This document shows, in pieces, positions 50,331 through 62,400 of a DNA stretch of 64,000 bases. A program made the position numbers and the translations under genes. The DNA is taken from NCBI GenBank assembly GCA_028023455.1, contig JAQFVV010012400.1, positions 12,589,748 through 12,653,747 on the forward strand. The letters run 5' to 3'. Source of the DNA: Epiperipatus broadwayi (Eukaryota; Onychophora; Udeonychophora; Euonychophora; Peripatidae). The notes under the pieces were generated by a model. That model did no database searches. It was given only the letters and a program-made list of their open reading frames with translations, and was not told the DNA's origin. How positions within the stretch are numbered: the stretch's first letter is position 1; each line of letters begins with the position of its first letter.

Positions 50331-52549
50331 ATTACAGATGTATTGTTACATTAGTTTCTGGTTTGTAAAATGTAGCCCCTCACCTGAAAGATATTCCACC
50401 AATGTAATTATAATACACTCATAGCAAAATTTACCTAAGAACAATATAAAAATCTTAATATTATATCCATTACATGTTTGTATATTTGGTTTACAATATA
50501 AAATTATTTTTATTATTTATCAAAAAAAATTCTGATGTTAAATTATTTTTAAATAAGTTTTGTTTTATCCATTGTCATCAGACAAACTTTATTTAAAAAA
50601 ACTAATCTATCATAAGGAAATTAAAGCTATGGCATTTTGTATACTTCCCTTCATTCTAGACCAGAGACATTACTGTAGGTCATGTAATGTTTGTTAGCAT
50701 TTAGTATGATGCAAGAGAATTAGATTTGCTTCACTTTGCTAACAAAATGAAAAGTAAATATTTTAGATGTCTTGATCACAATTGTTATTTTTCTTTTCAG
50801 TAAACATTTCTTTTTATTTTTTTGGAAGTGAAATAATCTACTATATTCATTTACAGATGTTTGATTTCTTCAATATTAGGAGTCAGATTAAATTTGGTAT
50901 TAGTCAAAGTATTTACTTACATCTACTGTTAAATCTTTGTCTAATAGTGAACTTTTAACATTTTCTTCATGGCTGGTTCTAAGAGATGACACCATCATTT
51001 GTTTATGCAGAAAATACCCATAAAAATTTAGTATCACTAATTCTCTCATAATGTAATGGTTATGTTATCCATATATTATTCCAATGTGTTGCTTATCCAT
51101 GGCAAGTAATTACTAATTTTCTTAGATCATATGAAGAATAGAAATGACAACTTATCATCCAGCATTTGATTAGCATTGTATTATCTATTTTTCTCTATAA
51201 AGAGATGCTGGAAGGATATTGTTATTCAGTAAATATTGAATAATTTGAAAAAGTTTAGATAACCTTTTAAGATAATGCCCCTAAAAACAAGAGATAAAAA
51301 TGCTCAGTGCTATATTTTGAATATCACTAAAGTTAAAATTTATTTTACGACTAAAACATAATCACTAATCAATTTATTCTTAGTCTGTATTTATTATGCA
51401 GATATTTTTTTGGTTTTCACTTATTGTGATAAGTTATTAATAATTATATATATATGTGTAGCTCTGTCTTGTTTAGCATGATGATATAATAATGGATTAC
51501 AGGAATATCTGTTCTTAAATCAAAGCTTGACCAGTTGCTTCAAGTAAACAAAAACCACATCATTGCTCGAGTGATAATTATTTGATTATTTTAGAATAAT
51601 CATTTGCTTAGGGATCATGTGACTTAAATAACCAATTAGTTGCTTGTGTATAATATATTTCTTTCCCAAATGACCAAATTGACATTTTTATCTTACTCAG
51701 ATAATGATCATTCTGAAACCTTTAGGTCCTGATTCTATCACTCTACTATTGGGACAACATATATATACAATAATAATAAAAATAATAAATATAATTAACT
51801 ATTGAGGATGGTTAAGGAATTAACCAAAAGTACTTTTGCAGATTGAAAGACTGTATGTAATAGTTAATCATCATTATATTTATTGTTATTACAATAGTTT
51901 TTAATTAACAGACATTTTATTTGTAATATATATAATGTTAGTCTTATATATATCAAATTCCTGCATTCAATAACTCACACTTAAAAAATTAGAAATAAAT
52001 TTAGCATTTAAAGACTACTAATGTATTTATAATAATTAAGATTAGTTTTTTTCCCCATTACTTACAACTTCTACAGAAATCTTTTTTTAATGAATACAAT
52101 CTAAAGCAATCAAATAATATCCTATAGTAGACACTTATAATGAGTTTTTGCTATACAAAATTGATGGTTTAAAGAATTAGTTGAAATATCATCTTAAGTT
52201 TTTGCACAGTTAACCATTACTTATAGACATTATATCAAATTTGGATTGTTTCAAAAAATCCTAAGCTATCTAAATTAATCATGGCTGATACAAGTATTTC
52301 TTCATTATCTTCAATCAGGAATCAATCCAAAACTATTTTGCTCACCCAGTACTTAGTTTCAAATATTAATCATACAATATATTAAAATAAACATGATCGG
52401 TAGTAATCAGCATCCACTATATAATACTTTTAATTATATATAATACTTTTAATTATTGATTTTATCAAGACTTTATTTTAACTTTTATATTGATTTTGTT
52501 AGCTATTAATAGGAGAGTGATCAAACTATGGATGCAATATATATTTCAG
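50331..52549. other. AT-rich stretch, no gene
   Basis: No supported feature except a weak tRNA-like segment on the minus strand at 51704-51760 (TGTCCCAATAGTAGAGTGAT then AAAGGTTTCAGAA). Confidence 0.5.
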
Positions 52550-54035
52550 ACTTTGATTGCATGATATTTATCAACAGATTTACACTATAAAGCTAAACTT
52601 GATAAGGTGTATGACTAGCGAGATTAAATATAGACTCAAGAGAAATTATATTGTTCCAAGATTATTAAAGGTGATCTCAATTTTCTGTAGCATTGTTTCT
52701 TATGAAGGTTGATGCACAATCCATTCATCAAGGCTATCAGGCAAATGATGTTCAAATAGTTTAATGTGTGTTTACGAATTCTTCTAAATTATTTCAAGGA
52801 AGATCAATAAGGTTAAATTCATCATCACTTTCCAAAGACTCTTTACTTTAAAGATGTTATTCATTTTTCTAATCATATTTAGTAAACAATCTATCTGGAG
52901 AAAATGTTAACATGTGATAAAATAATGCATAGTTTATTAATCTTATGCAATTGTGTAATTCCATACTTGTTAATGTGGTGATTATAATGAAAAAAAAAAT
53001 TTTTAAGAAAGGAATAAGATAAAAACAGTTGCTTTAAATGTTGTATTGAAATATAAAAAAAAGCTGATTTTACAAGTTTTTTTAAAATCACTATATGAAA
53101 TAAATGTAATATAACAGTATAAAGATCTTTGAATTTATTCATAACTATTGAAGCAATATTATAAAACAAAGAATAATCGATCTTTTCAAAGCTAACATGA
53201 TCATTAATATTAGTACAATATCTGTAACATAAATCAATAATTTCAGCATTTAAAAAATAGTAGCCAATATTATGTAAAAATGTTTCAACATTAATAATGT
53301 TTTCTTTATGACTAATAAAATGAAGGGCTGATAAAGCAAGATCTGAAAAGAAGTTGGAATCAGAGTTATATAAAAGAAACTTCGATAGAATTATCAATTG
53401 TCACCAACAAATGGTGTTCAGTTTATTAATAACATTAAGATTTAATTTGTTTTTGCTACCCTTAGGATGATTTTTGGAAACATCAATACGTTTCACTATT
53501 TCATCTATGACATTTCATTCAACACCTATTTTATTAAGACTAATTTACTTTGCATTCATATTTTCATGAGCTTAATGTACTGGAGTTGTCATTTTAATTT
53601 GATACGATAAATCTCCGATTTAATAACATTTTCTTGACACTGAAGGCCTTTATTTTATTTGTAATTTTTCTAAAAATTTTGATGTTGCTTCAATTAAATC
53701 ATGATTTTTTAAATTCTAGATGTTATATTTTATCTAAGATCTTTAATGCCTTTAATTGATCTTCTAATTTGACAAACCTAATATAAAAATGAGATTCAAA
53801 TGATTTAAACTATTATCCAATTTCTGATTCACTTTAAACGCTTAAGATAGAATAATCTTGTCTAATTTACTTATCTCAATATTTAAAAAGTTTGAGATTT
53901 TTTTCTATTTTAATATTTAATGTTTCTTCAACATTTTTCTTATCCATTTTTAGTTCTTGAATAGTTTGAATTTTCTTATCAAATTTGCAGTCATATTCTT
54001 TCTCTCTATTTATTATCTTATTCTTCAATTCCTCA
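52550..54035 (-). pseudogene. Broken 3' continuation of the coiled-coil gene
   Basis: Downstream of the stop at 54036 the module sequence continues in another frame: NEELKNKII, EYDCKFDKKIQTIQELK and KNVEETLNIK (about 53900-54035), then FVKLEDQL and EFKKS. Further on a different, non-repeat protein segment can be followed, including IDEIVKRIDVSKNH (about 53460-53510). It leads into an open run of 168 codons (53397-52891) beginning after a TGA and containing LALSALHFISHKENIINVET. Six in-frame stops (four TAA, two TGA) interrupt the 53400-53700 part. Weak continuation (DDEFNLIDLP) is seen near 52830. It reads as the decayed C-terminal domain of the ancestral protein. Family unknown. Confidence 0.5.
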
Positions 54036-56579
54036 TTACTGTTTGCGTAATGCTTTGAGTATTTTTCTTTGTTGAAAAATAGTTTTACAGTGTGGCATCT
54101 CTTGATTTTCTATATTGCATTTCCCTAATTCTTTGCTACCCATTATATCTCTAGATTCAATCAAGGTATCGTTACATAACTGTGTGCCACTTTCAAAGTA
54201 TTCATGTGATTTATCTGGACTAGCACTAACAGTTTCAAGGTGTTGTTTATATAACTGTACATCACTTTCAAAGTATTCATTTGATTTATCTGGATAAGCA
54301 TCAACAGATTTGGACAAAGACTGTTCTATTTTATTAGTAGTTTCTGTTTGTTCTTGTTCCTTTTTCAATTTAGTAAAATCATATGATTTTTTGAACTTTG
54401 GCTCTTGTATTTTATGTAAGATCTTTGATGCATTTAATCGATCTTTTAATTTAACAAACATAATATGTAAATCAGATTCAAATGACTTAAATCTGTCTTC
54501 CAATTTTTTATTCACTTCAAAGACTTTATATAGAATAATATCTTCAAGTTCACTTGTCTTAATATTTAACAAGTCTTCAATTCTTTTTATTTTAATACTT
54601 AATGTTTCTTCATTCTTTTTTTGTGCTTTTAGTTCTTGAATAGCTTGATCAATCTTATCAAATTTGTAGTCATATTCTCTCTCTATGTATATTATTTTAT
54701 TCTTCAATTCCTCATTACTTGTGTTTGCAAAATGTTTGCTTTCTAATGTTTTGAGTATTTCACCTTGCTGAAAGATAGATGTTTTACAGTTTGTCAATTC
54801 TTGCTTGAAGGATAAAATGGTCTCTTGATTTTCCATATTGCACTTTGCTAATTCTTTCTTTCCCAATGTGCTTCTAGATTCAAGGCATTGATTATATAAC
54901 TGTGTATCACTCCTAGCGTATTCATTTAATTTATTTGAACTAGTATCAACATATTTGGAAAAAGATATTTCTCTCTTATCAATAGCTTCCATTTGTTCTT
55001 GTGGCTTATTCAATTTAGTAAAATCATATGGTTTTTTGAATCCTAGTTCTGGTGTTTTATCAAAAATATCTAATGTACTTAGTTGATCTTCTAATTTAAC
55101 AAACATAATATGCAAATCAGATTCAAATGATTTGAATCTATCTTCCAATTTTTGATTCACTTCAAAGACTTTGGATAGAATAACATTTTTAGTTTCATTT
55201 ATTTTAATATTTAACAAGTCTTCAATGTTTTTTATTTTAGTACTTAATGTTTTTTCAATACTCTTATCTGCTTTTAATTTTTGAATAGTTTGACTGATCT
55301 CATCAAATTTGCAGTTGTATTTTTTCTCTATATATATTATCTTACTCTTCAATTCCTCATTTGTGTAAGATTTGCTTTCAAGGGCTCCAGTTATTTCTCT
55401 TTGCTGAAAAGTGGATGTTTTACAGTTTGTCAATTCTTGCTTCAAGAGTAAAATACTTTCTTGATTTTCTATATTGCACTTCACTAATTCTTTGATTTTC
55501 ACTGTATCTATAGATTCAAGATATTGCTTATTTAATTGTGTGTCACTTCCAAAATATTCATTTGACTTACCTGGATTAACATCAACAGATTTGGACAAAG
55601 ACTGTTCTATTGTATTACTACCTTCTGTTTGTTTTTGTTGCTCCAATTTAGTAAAATCATATGACTTTTTAAAATCTACATTCGGTATTTTATTTAAGAT
55701 TTCTAAAGTATTTAATCGATCTTCTAATTTGACAAATCTAATATGCAAATCAGATTCAAATGATTTAAACTTGTCTTGCAGTTTTTGATTCACTTCAAAG
55801 ATTTCATTTACTTTAATATTTAATAAGTCTTGGATTTTTTTTATTTCTAGACTTAATGTTTCTTCGAACTTATTCTTACCTGCTTTCAATTCTTGAATAC
55901 TTTGACTGCCCTCATCAAATTTGCAATCATATTCCTTTTCCATGTACATTATCTTATTTTTCAACTTCTCATTACTTGCGTCTGTGAAATATTTGCTTTC
56001 TAATGTTTTGAGTATTTCTCTTTGTTGAAAAATAGATGTTTTACACTTAGTCAATTCTTGCTTCAATAAAATGATCTCTTGATTTTCTGTATTGCACTTC
56101 TCTAATTTTTCGTTTTCCACCATATCTCTAGACAACTGTATATCACTTCCGTAGTATTTATTTAATTTATCTGGCCTAGTATTCATAGATTTGGACAAAG
56201 ATAGACCTTTTTTATTAGTACCTTCTGTTTGTATTTGTTTTTCTTCACCATACTCGTGCTTCGTTGTATTTTTATAACTTTCTATCTGCTTTACAATATC
56301 TGATAGTTCTAAATCTATATTATTTTTCTGTGCCTCCATTTCGGATTTTATATTATTTTTAAATTCTTTTAATTCTTTATAGTAGTTGTTTAATAGAGAA
56401 ATGCTAGAATCAAGTTTTTTTTCAAGCGAAGTAATTTTCTTTTGTAATGTAAAAAGTGCTGATAAAATATCACTCAATTTTAGGTTTTGTTTATTGATTT
56501 GTTTGTCCAATTTTAATAATACTTCGCTCACCGTTCCAGGCAGCCTGGCATTTTCTAAATTACTCATTTGATATTCCAT
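54036..56579 (-). CDS. Modular coiled-coil protein, 847 codons, C-terminally truncated
   Basis: An intronless open frame, exceptional for this AT-rich window. The ATG at 56579 is supported because the decayed paralogue keeps it. Residues 1-160 form a coiled-coil head (ALFTLQKKITSLEKK). Three modules of about 206-241 residues begin at C162, C368 and C580 (K-C-N-x-ENQE, LLKQEL, CKTSIFQQREIL, CKFD, LLNIK, FESDLHI-FVKLED-L, FKK-YDFTKL); a fourth begins at C821. Composition is rich in Lys, Glu, Asn and Ile with heptad-like spacing; no signal peptide or membrane segment is seen, so a cytoplasmic filamentous protein is the natural guess. Residues 755-805 contain a small extra duplication (PDKSNEYFESD/PDKSHEYFESG). 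The last residues (LKALRKQ) result from a frameshift inside module 4. Function is not recognised; it may be a retained gene, a young pseudogene or part of an unknown element. Confidence 0.6.
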   Translation of the reverse strand: MEYQMSNLENARLPGTVSEVLLKLDKQINKQNLKLSDILSALFTLQKKITSLEKKLDSSISLLNNYYKELKEFKNNIKSEMEAQKNNIDLELSDIVKQIESYKNTTKHEYGEEKQIQTEGTNKKGLSLSKSMNTRPDKLNKYYGSDIQLSRDMVENEKLEKCNTENQEIILLKQELTKCKTSIFQQREILKTLESKYFTDASNEKLKNKIMYMEKEYDCKFDEGSQSIQELKAGKNKFEETLSLEIKKIQDLLNIKVNEIFEVNQKLQDKFKSFESDLHIRFVKLEDRLNTLEILNKIPNVDFKKSYDFTKLEQQKQTEGSNTIEQSLSKSVDVNPGKSNEYFGSDTQLNKQYLESIDTVKIKELVKCNIENQESILLLKQELTNCKTSTFQQREITGALESKSYTNEELKSKIIYIEKKYNCKFDEISQTIQKLKADKSIEKTLSTKIKNIEDLLNIKINETKNVILSKVFEVNQKLEDRFKSFESDLHIMFVKLEDQLSTLDIFDKTPELGFKKPYDFTKLNKPQEQMEAIDKREISFSKYVDTSSNKLNEYARSDTQLYNQCLESRSTLGKKELAKCNMENQETILSFKQELTNCKTSIFQQGEILKTLESKHFANTSNEELKNKIIYIEREYDYKFDKIDQAIQELKAQKKNEETLSIKIKRIEDLLNIKTSELEDIILYKVFEVNKKLEDRFKSFESDLHIMFVKLKDRLNASKILHKIQEPKFKKSYDFTKLKKEQEQTETTNKIEQSLSKSVDAYPDKSNEYFESDVQLYKQHLETVSASPDKSHEYFESGTQLCNDTLIESRDIMGSKELGKCNIENQEMPHCKTIFQQRKILKALRKQ

Positions 56580-57217
56580 TTTTATTTGATAAGTGATAAC
56601 GCTGTTTGAACTTTATATCTTTAAAATTACCTTAATATATATTATTATTTGCAAAAATGCATAGCTTAGTGAACAATATACACCTTGAAAACTTAGCGCA
56701 TTATTTCCGTCACGTTTTTGACGTTTTTCTCGTTGGAAAAAAGTTTCTTTCAAATTTTATAAAACAATATTTTCTGTTCAAAATTCTCTTAAGTTGAAAT
56801 AAGTAAAGACTTCACATTTATCGTAGTTAAGAATCAAGCTTTATAGCGAAAGAAACTTTAAAACTCGTTGATTTACTGAGACTTTTCTGCGCATACTCAG
56901 GGACTTCGTAGTTTTATTATTTAATTACCCGATATATTATATTTTATTTCTATCATTGTTTTTTTACTTTTACTGCATATTAATCTCTCAGCAAGTGACT
57001 ATTTCGATCAAGCGGTAATGCTTGATCATCATCGGTGATAGTTTCTCAATTTTTAACATAAAAAATTTATCCCAGCTTTTCATTTTAATGTACCTAATAA
57101 ACTAGCCCTTACATCATTAGACTTGATAAACTGTATATATTTTTTTAAAACAAGGAATCTTTATTCAATGCTAAATTTTACAGTGAAATAAGCATAGTAG
57201 TTAATATACAATTTATA
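56580..57217. other. Upstream flank of the coiled-coil gene
   Basis: No gene. The stretch contains GTCACGTTTTTGACGTTTTTC (about 56709-56729) and scattered T-rich tracts, but no TATA box or initiator could be assigned with confidence. Confidence 0.4.
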
Positions 57218-58860
57218 TTAACTATTTAAACCCAAAAAATAATCCATTGATAGCCAATATGCATTGTCTGGTGTCTTATTTAGAACAAACTTGTCCTTAA
57301 AAAAATTCAGATCGAACACAGTCCAATAGGAAAGGCAATTAAAGCTACAAGTTGCCGCATGAATATCCGGTAATGCCAGTGTTCTATCTCTAAGCTTACA
57401 CCTTTTGAGCATATTGTGAAATAAGTTCGCAATATTCTTTGTCGTTAGGTTAAATATGATCTTACATCTGATAGACCATAAAATATACAACAGGAATATC
57501 AACATCCTACTAGAGGAAAATTATCCACTTTTGATGCAATCGAATAATGAGAGAAGAGAAGGTTTTGATTGCCTTGTATTGGATAGTTCTTCAATTCTAT
57601 GTATATTGAGCATCTGACAATGGAACAGAACATGAGGAGTGGCTTCTTCCCTCAGGTAAAGTTGACATATGGTATTAATTTTGGTAATCCCTCTTTTAAA
57701 TTACAGAAAAAAATTGATTTGCAAAGCTTCCACGTTGATTTTCAAAACAAAGTCCGAGTATTTGGGCTCTAAGGTCCATAGTTTAAATTTCCTTATTATT
57801 ACTTTATTTGTCACACCCAAGAGGATTGACTCTGGGTGGAAATAATTATGTACAAGGTTATAGGTTTGCTAATATGTTACTTTCCCATTGAAAGTATTTC
57901 CCAAGATTGGAATATGCTTCTCAAGCCAGCCAACCAAGGAAGTTATCCAGGTTAGCCCATTGGGCAGTGGATGATTGGTAGGTATTATCCTAAAAGGAAG
58001 TCAGCTTTAGGTTAACTGTGTAGTATTCTGTGCATTGTATTGAATGCTTTCTGAAATAGCAACATTGTGATGGAATGTAAGGAGAGGCCATTAAGATTGG
58101 ATGGCCTTTAGAACTTGTTTAGACTAATCACTGCAATTTTTGCCCCAAATAAATTTGGCACATAATGCATTGATTTTCCTTATGAAAGATTGGGTGAAAA
58201 TAGAAGCAGGCAAAAAGTAGTTTAACTTTGATAAATCAGCATATATACTTTTGCATGAATTGATAAACATACTCAAAAAAGGGCATCTGTGATTTTGCTG
58301 GTAGCAAGGATGATGTGTTCCTGAATGGATCTTCTGATCACAGTGGGTGATAGATAGATCAGAAACCCCAATAATTTTTGGGGCTTTACTGAAAATTGAG
58401 ATCTAATCTTTAAGCTTGGGAATAGTCTCCATGCTGATGATTATACATTATTAAAATAAAGCCCAGATCAGTTTGTGAAGTTCTGAAGGATGGTTACTAA
58501 TTTGGGGATGAATTTACTGGATGGCAGAAAGATGATAAAATCGTCCATGCAAGTAATGTGAGAGATTGGTTTCTGTATTAATGGAATGTAAATACCTTGA
58601 AGTTTCTCCTCTAGCTCTATCAAGTATGGGTTGATTTAAATGATAAACAGAAATGCACTCAAAAGTGAGCACCCTGAGGGATGGAATTGCAAGGCCTAAA
58701 TCCAGGTGCAGTCCTACCATTTAGCATGAAAAAAATCTCGCAGTTTTGCCACAATGTGAAGGAAGGAACATGGGGACTCCATAGTTTTCCAACAGCTCCA
58801 ACAAGACATCTGTACAAAACCATGTCAAAAGCAGCTGCTATTTCTAACTATGACTATAAA
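57218..58860 (-). pseudogene. Decayed LINE: reverse transcriptase and C-terminal zinc-finger region
   Basis: The minus strand shows reverse-transcriptase motifs in order. FDMVLYRCLVGAVGKLW (about 58770-58830) is the palm A motif with its Asp. NSIPQGA and SAFLFII (about 58640-58700) correspond to motif B (PQG-PLSA-LF). CMDDFIIFLPS (58516-58550) is the catalytic -DD box, with CM in place of the usual YA. Downstream, EEATPHVLFHCQ (about 57600-57660) is a zinc-finger-like motif seen near LINE C termini. An open run 57505-57218 (ILWSIRCKIIFNLTTKNI to YFLGLNS) ends the protein. Frameshifts and stops are frequent. The lineage differs from the RTE and jockey copies in this window; an L1/Tx1-type origin is possible but unproven. 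Confidence 0.7.
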
Positions 58861-59977
58861 GCTGAACTTTCTATTATCTCTTACATGATCTTGATATATT
58901 TGGTTATAAAATTTAATTTAAAAAAATGTGACAAAATTGTTTTAAGCATTACTTCGATCCATAAGGTAGTGCCCAGCATGAGTGACATTGAAAATTACCA
59001 ACTTAACAAATTTTCCCTCTAGTTGTTGCCAATTTGATGAGAAATTATCCAATAAGCAATAGCAATAACTGAGAAGAATGATTTACAATTTATTTACTTT
59101 AAATGTTATGCATTTTATTAATTAAGTTGCCTTTGAAAATTACAAAACTATTAACATCTATTATTTATCCAAATTATCATTGAATGATTTACATAAGGTG
59201 ATAAAGGTGTCAACTTCAAACATCATGCATAATATTGAATGATTTGTGTAATTATTTAATTAAACAATCAGGCAAACAACAAATATTTGTTTGTAGTTTC
59301 GGCAGAGTGCATTTGGAACAATCTACGCAAACTGAGTAGACTTTCTGCAGAATTACATTAAATGAAAATACTCCTAGGTAATTTGCCAAAGAATTAAGCT
59401 TTTTTTTTTTAATAGTAAACTTTTCATTATCCTTAAAATTGTCAAAGATCAATGAAAGTACTTTAAAAAAAAGTCTAATGATTTCCCTATGAATAGGTTA
59501 TATGAAGTACTGTAATTATTAAATTCCAGCAAAATACATATATGGCAAATACTTTGTCAACATTAAATATCTTGATTAATGGTATATTTCAAGAAGCAGA
59601 TCTATGGCCAGATCAAAATCTTTTATAATGTTTATAAAACAAATCTCACAAGTTCATATGAATATATCTTTGGCAATAGTATCAAATATTTTATTAATAT
59701 GTTTCATATCTTACAGCAGCTTAAACATACCACTCCTAATTTATTTTTCATACTGTAATTTAGAGTCATAACCATTCAAACATAACTTACTGCAATGTTC
59801 TCATGCCATTTAAATCTGAACGAATCATTATAATGTTTTAGTATTAAATTTATTAATGCTTACAAATTTACTGGTCAAGATAAAGTCATTAATAGATAAC
59901 TTTTAGATAAATGCTGGCTTTGGGTTGGTATTTTTAGATCTAGTGTCTGAAGGTACCCTAGTGCCTCTCTGAGGAGT
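58861..59977. other. AT-rich stretch without a gene
   Basis: The left end may hold further unreadable LINE sequence. Otherwise nothing was recognised. Confidence 0.45.
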
Positions 59978-60156
59978 GCCAAAGCATGAAACCATGGTCA
60001 GAGGTTAGGGGGTGTTTGTTGACAGAGATATTTTAAATGCTTTCTCCGGATAAATATTCATCACAAAGCTTGTTGAGCAATTGGCAATGCTTTTTGTTTA
60101 TATCTCACAAGCTTAAGAGAATTGGGTCATGTGATCTATAACTCTTATTTTGACTA
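59978..60156 (-). repeat. Dispersed repeat, minus-strand copy
   Basis: Inverse copy of 50153-50330, 9.6 kb away, with the same landmarks. Flanks differ. Confidence 0.7.
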
Positions 60157-60629
60157 TTTGAAGCCATTAATTGTTTGCTTCAATATACAGTAATTTCAAT
60201 TAATATGTCTGTTGTGCTTACAGTGGTAGTATGATTGGAATAATATTCCTGTCACTTTATAATAACACAATCAATAAATAAATGTTCAAATTAATTGGTG
60301 AATTGTGAAAGTTTAATTGTTACAGTGCAATTAGCACTTGAAAAGAAATCCTAACATTTCCAGTTCTCAGATGACCTCATTTGCAGGGTACGACACCAAT
60401 AATTAGCAGCTCTATGTTCCAGGCTTTATCATATTTTCTGTGTTATATCAAGCAGACTTTAAGGTTGTCTAACATTTGATGCATATCTGGAATCCTTTCT
60501 TAATAAAATTGCAGTGAGAATAAACTTAAAATAAGTTCACCTCCCCCCTAAATAAAGTTAGTTTTTGGAATAATTTTAAAGACAACTTAGTGGATGTCTA
60601 TACATTTAGCCTTGTTTCATCATGCAGAG

Positions 60630-60672
60630 AGTGTGTAAGCATAAAAAACAGTGATCATGTGATGTTTAATTA
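60630..60672 (+). repeat. Possible tail fragment of the hairpin element family
   Basis: GTAAGCATAAAAAACAGTGATCATGTGATGTTT resembles the tail of the 36-42 kb hairpin elements (AGCAAGCATAAGAAATGATG then ATCATGTGATGTTT). Only this tail is present. (Read as two blocks: GTAAGCATAAAA and GTGATCATGTGATGTTT.). Confidence 0.5.
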
Positions 60673-60689
60673 TTTCATCTCATCTGATT

Positions 60690-61300
60690 TCTTTATCAGG
60701 TCTTAAATGATCTCTATGCCTGAAGTGGTATTGTTCATCTAAGGTTCTGACAATCATTGTATATGAATCTTTTCTATTTAATTGTTGTTAGAATTTATTT
60801 AGTGATCCCATTGATCGTATTGACAGGTTTTACTTAAGAGCTCTGTTAAATAGCAGTTCAGCTGTAGTTTTACTTGTACCTATGCTAGGTGTAGTATGTT
60901 GCTAGGCAATTATTCAAAGACCCTAATTTTTAAGAGCCTTTTTGTCTCTTGAATTGCTATCAAGATGAAATGGTAGGCTAGCACAAAAATTGTTTGAACA
61001 AACTTGCTGTAAAGATTGTGCCATTTTCTCACACCATAGTTTTAGTTAGACCATGAATTGCAAAAAATTCATCCAGTCCTTCAATGGCTGCTATCATCTT
61101 GAGTGATGATACTTCAGGCATTTCCAGCTACTTGAAGTATGACCAATGTGAATTCTTGTTCAAGGCTCCTCAGGATCACAACTAATTTTTTTTTTGTTGG
61201 AATGTTTTGCTTTTACTGCTTTAATATTAGTGGGCCTTAGATCCAATGTCATTGTTCAAGGTGGCCATCAGACATAGGATTTAGTATTTTCACTCCTATG
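60690..61300 (-). pseudogene. Decayed gypsy-type integrase
   Basis: Minus-strand reading gives IEGLDEFFAIHGLTKTMV (about 61045-61095), equivalent to the stretch before the second catalytic Asp, followed by ENGTIFTAS. About 150 bp further on comes HTTPSIGTSKTTAELLFNRA (about 60835-60905), the characteristic segment near the end of gypsy integrase cores. RIHIGH (about 61160) marks the core start. Stops and frame changes are many. No LTR or other pol domain was recognised nearby. It is a different, older element than the one at 28-35 kb. Confidence 0.55.
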
Positions 61301-61959
61301 ATCCATGAATGACTACTATGCAAAAGTTTAGCATTTAAGAAAGACCACTTGTAGGAATCATTACTTTTAATCCTCAGACACCACCTTTTTTTATTATTGA
61401 GATTTAGCCTTTTTAGCCAGTAGGGAAAATGCAGCTCTTTTGGTTATTTGTTTGTCAAATCTAAATAGATCCACTTCATTTCTGAAATCTAAGGTCATCA
61501 ATATTGCATTGAGTAATCAGTTACTGTTTATCAGAAATCAATTTACTGTTTATCAGTGCATTTGTATTTTCATCTTATCATACAATAGATTGACTATTTG
61601 ATTTCAATTCTATAACCAACAACACATCTACATGAGATATTTCCCCTCAATGCATTCAAGCTAATAGACATAGCCTAATAAAAAATTGAGCCAGCTCAGA
61701 ATATGCTGATATGCATGATGGAGAATGTGTTTGATGCAAATATTGTCAGCAATAGTATGTGATCAGCTTGCAAGATAAATGATATACCATTATAGACAGT
61801 CATGAATTATTTTATATCATATAGATAGTCAATGATTTTTTATGCCAAAGATCAAAACTGCAGTGTATTCAAAATGCAAGCATTCCAAATACCAACAAAT
61901 AATAAATAATAAGAATTGTGAACCTACACTCGCAACACAATTATACATCTATAGTTCTA

Positions 61960-62400
61960 ATTGGTTCACTTCCCCCGACGCACTTTGAGACTGGCTATTT
62001 TCAAAACAGTTACCACTGGCCTTGGTTTCCCAAACACTTTGCTCCCTGGTCCAGTTCATCTGCATACGAACACATCTAGCTTTGTCATAGAGCACTGTGA
62101 CCATCACTATGAACTTTCTTTTAACTGCAATCATTTCCATCTCTCTGCAACCATCCACTTGGTAAACTCACAGGAAATCTACTAAAAAATCAACTTTTCA
62201 CATCTGGCTGATATCCAGATGGTTTCCTCTGGCCCTGGTTTTTCAAACTCTTTGGGTTTGTTCAGCTGCTGCCGGTGAACACATTTTCATTAAGCGCTGC
62301 ACACTCACTGAAGCTACTGTCACTTACATCTCTCTTCATGTTAAGTGCTGCATACTCACTGAAACTACTGTCGCTTACATCTCTCTCCAACATGAACCAA
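61960..62400 (+). repeat. G+C-richer block with a 51-bp tandem duplication
   Basis: Units 62290-62340 and 62341-62391 are head-to-tail 51-bp copies (TTAAGYGCTGCAYACTCACT, ending TTACATCTCTC) with about five differences. Upstream, CCTTGGTTTCCCAAACACTTTG (near 62018; in two parts CCTTGGTTTC and CAAACACTTTG) and CCCTGGTTTTTCAAACTCTT (near 62233) look like older copies of one another. No gene was recognised; the open frames here follow the repeats. Confidence 0.6.

Noticed and set aside
53400-53700. Possible stop-codon reassignment (TAA read as Gln) in the coiled-coil tail
   Set aside because: Several TAA codons fall where Gln would fit, but TGA stops and frameshifts also occur, and the other TE remnants show the same C-to-T style decay. 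Ordinary pseudogene erosion explains it.
54115-56571. Plus-strand frames opposite the coiled-coil gene
   Set aside because: They are antisense shadows of the repeated minus-strand coding sequence and recur once per module.
60030-60085. Hammerhead-like reading of the 59978-60156 repeat (minus-strand GTGATGA, then GAGAAAGC)
   Set aside because: The sister copy at 50153 does not keep these bases and no consistent stems form.
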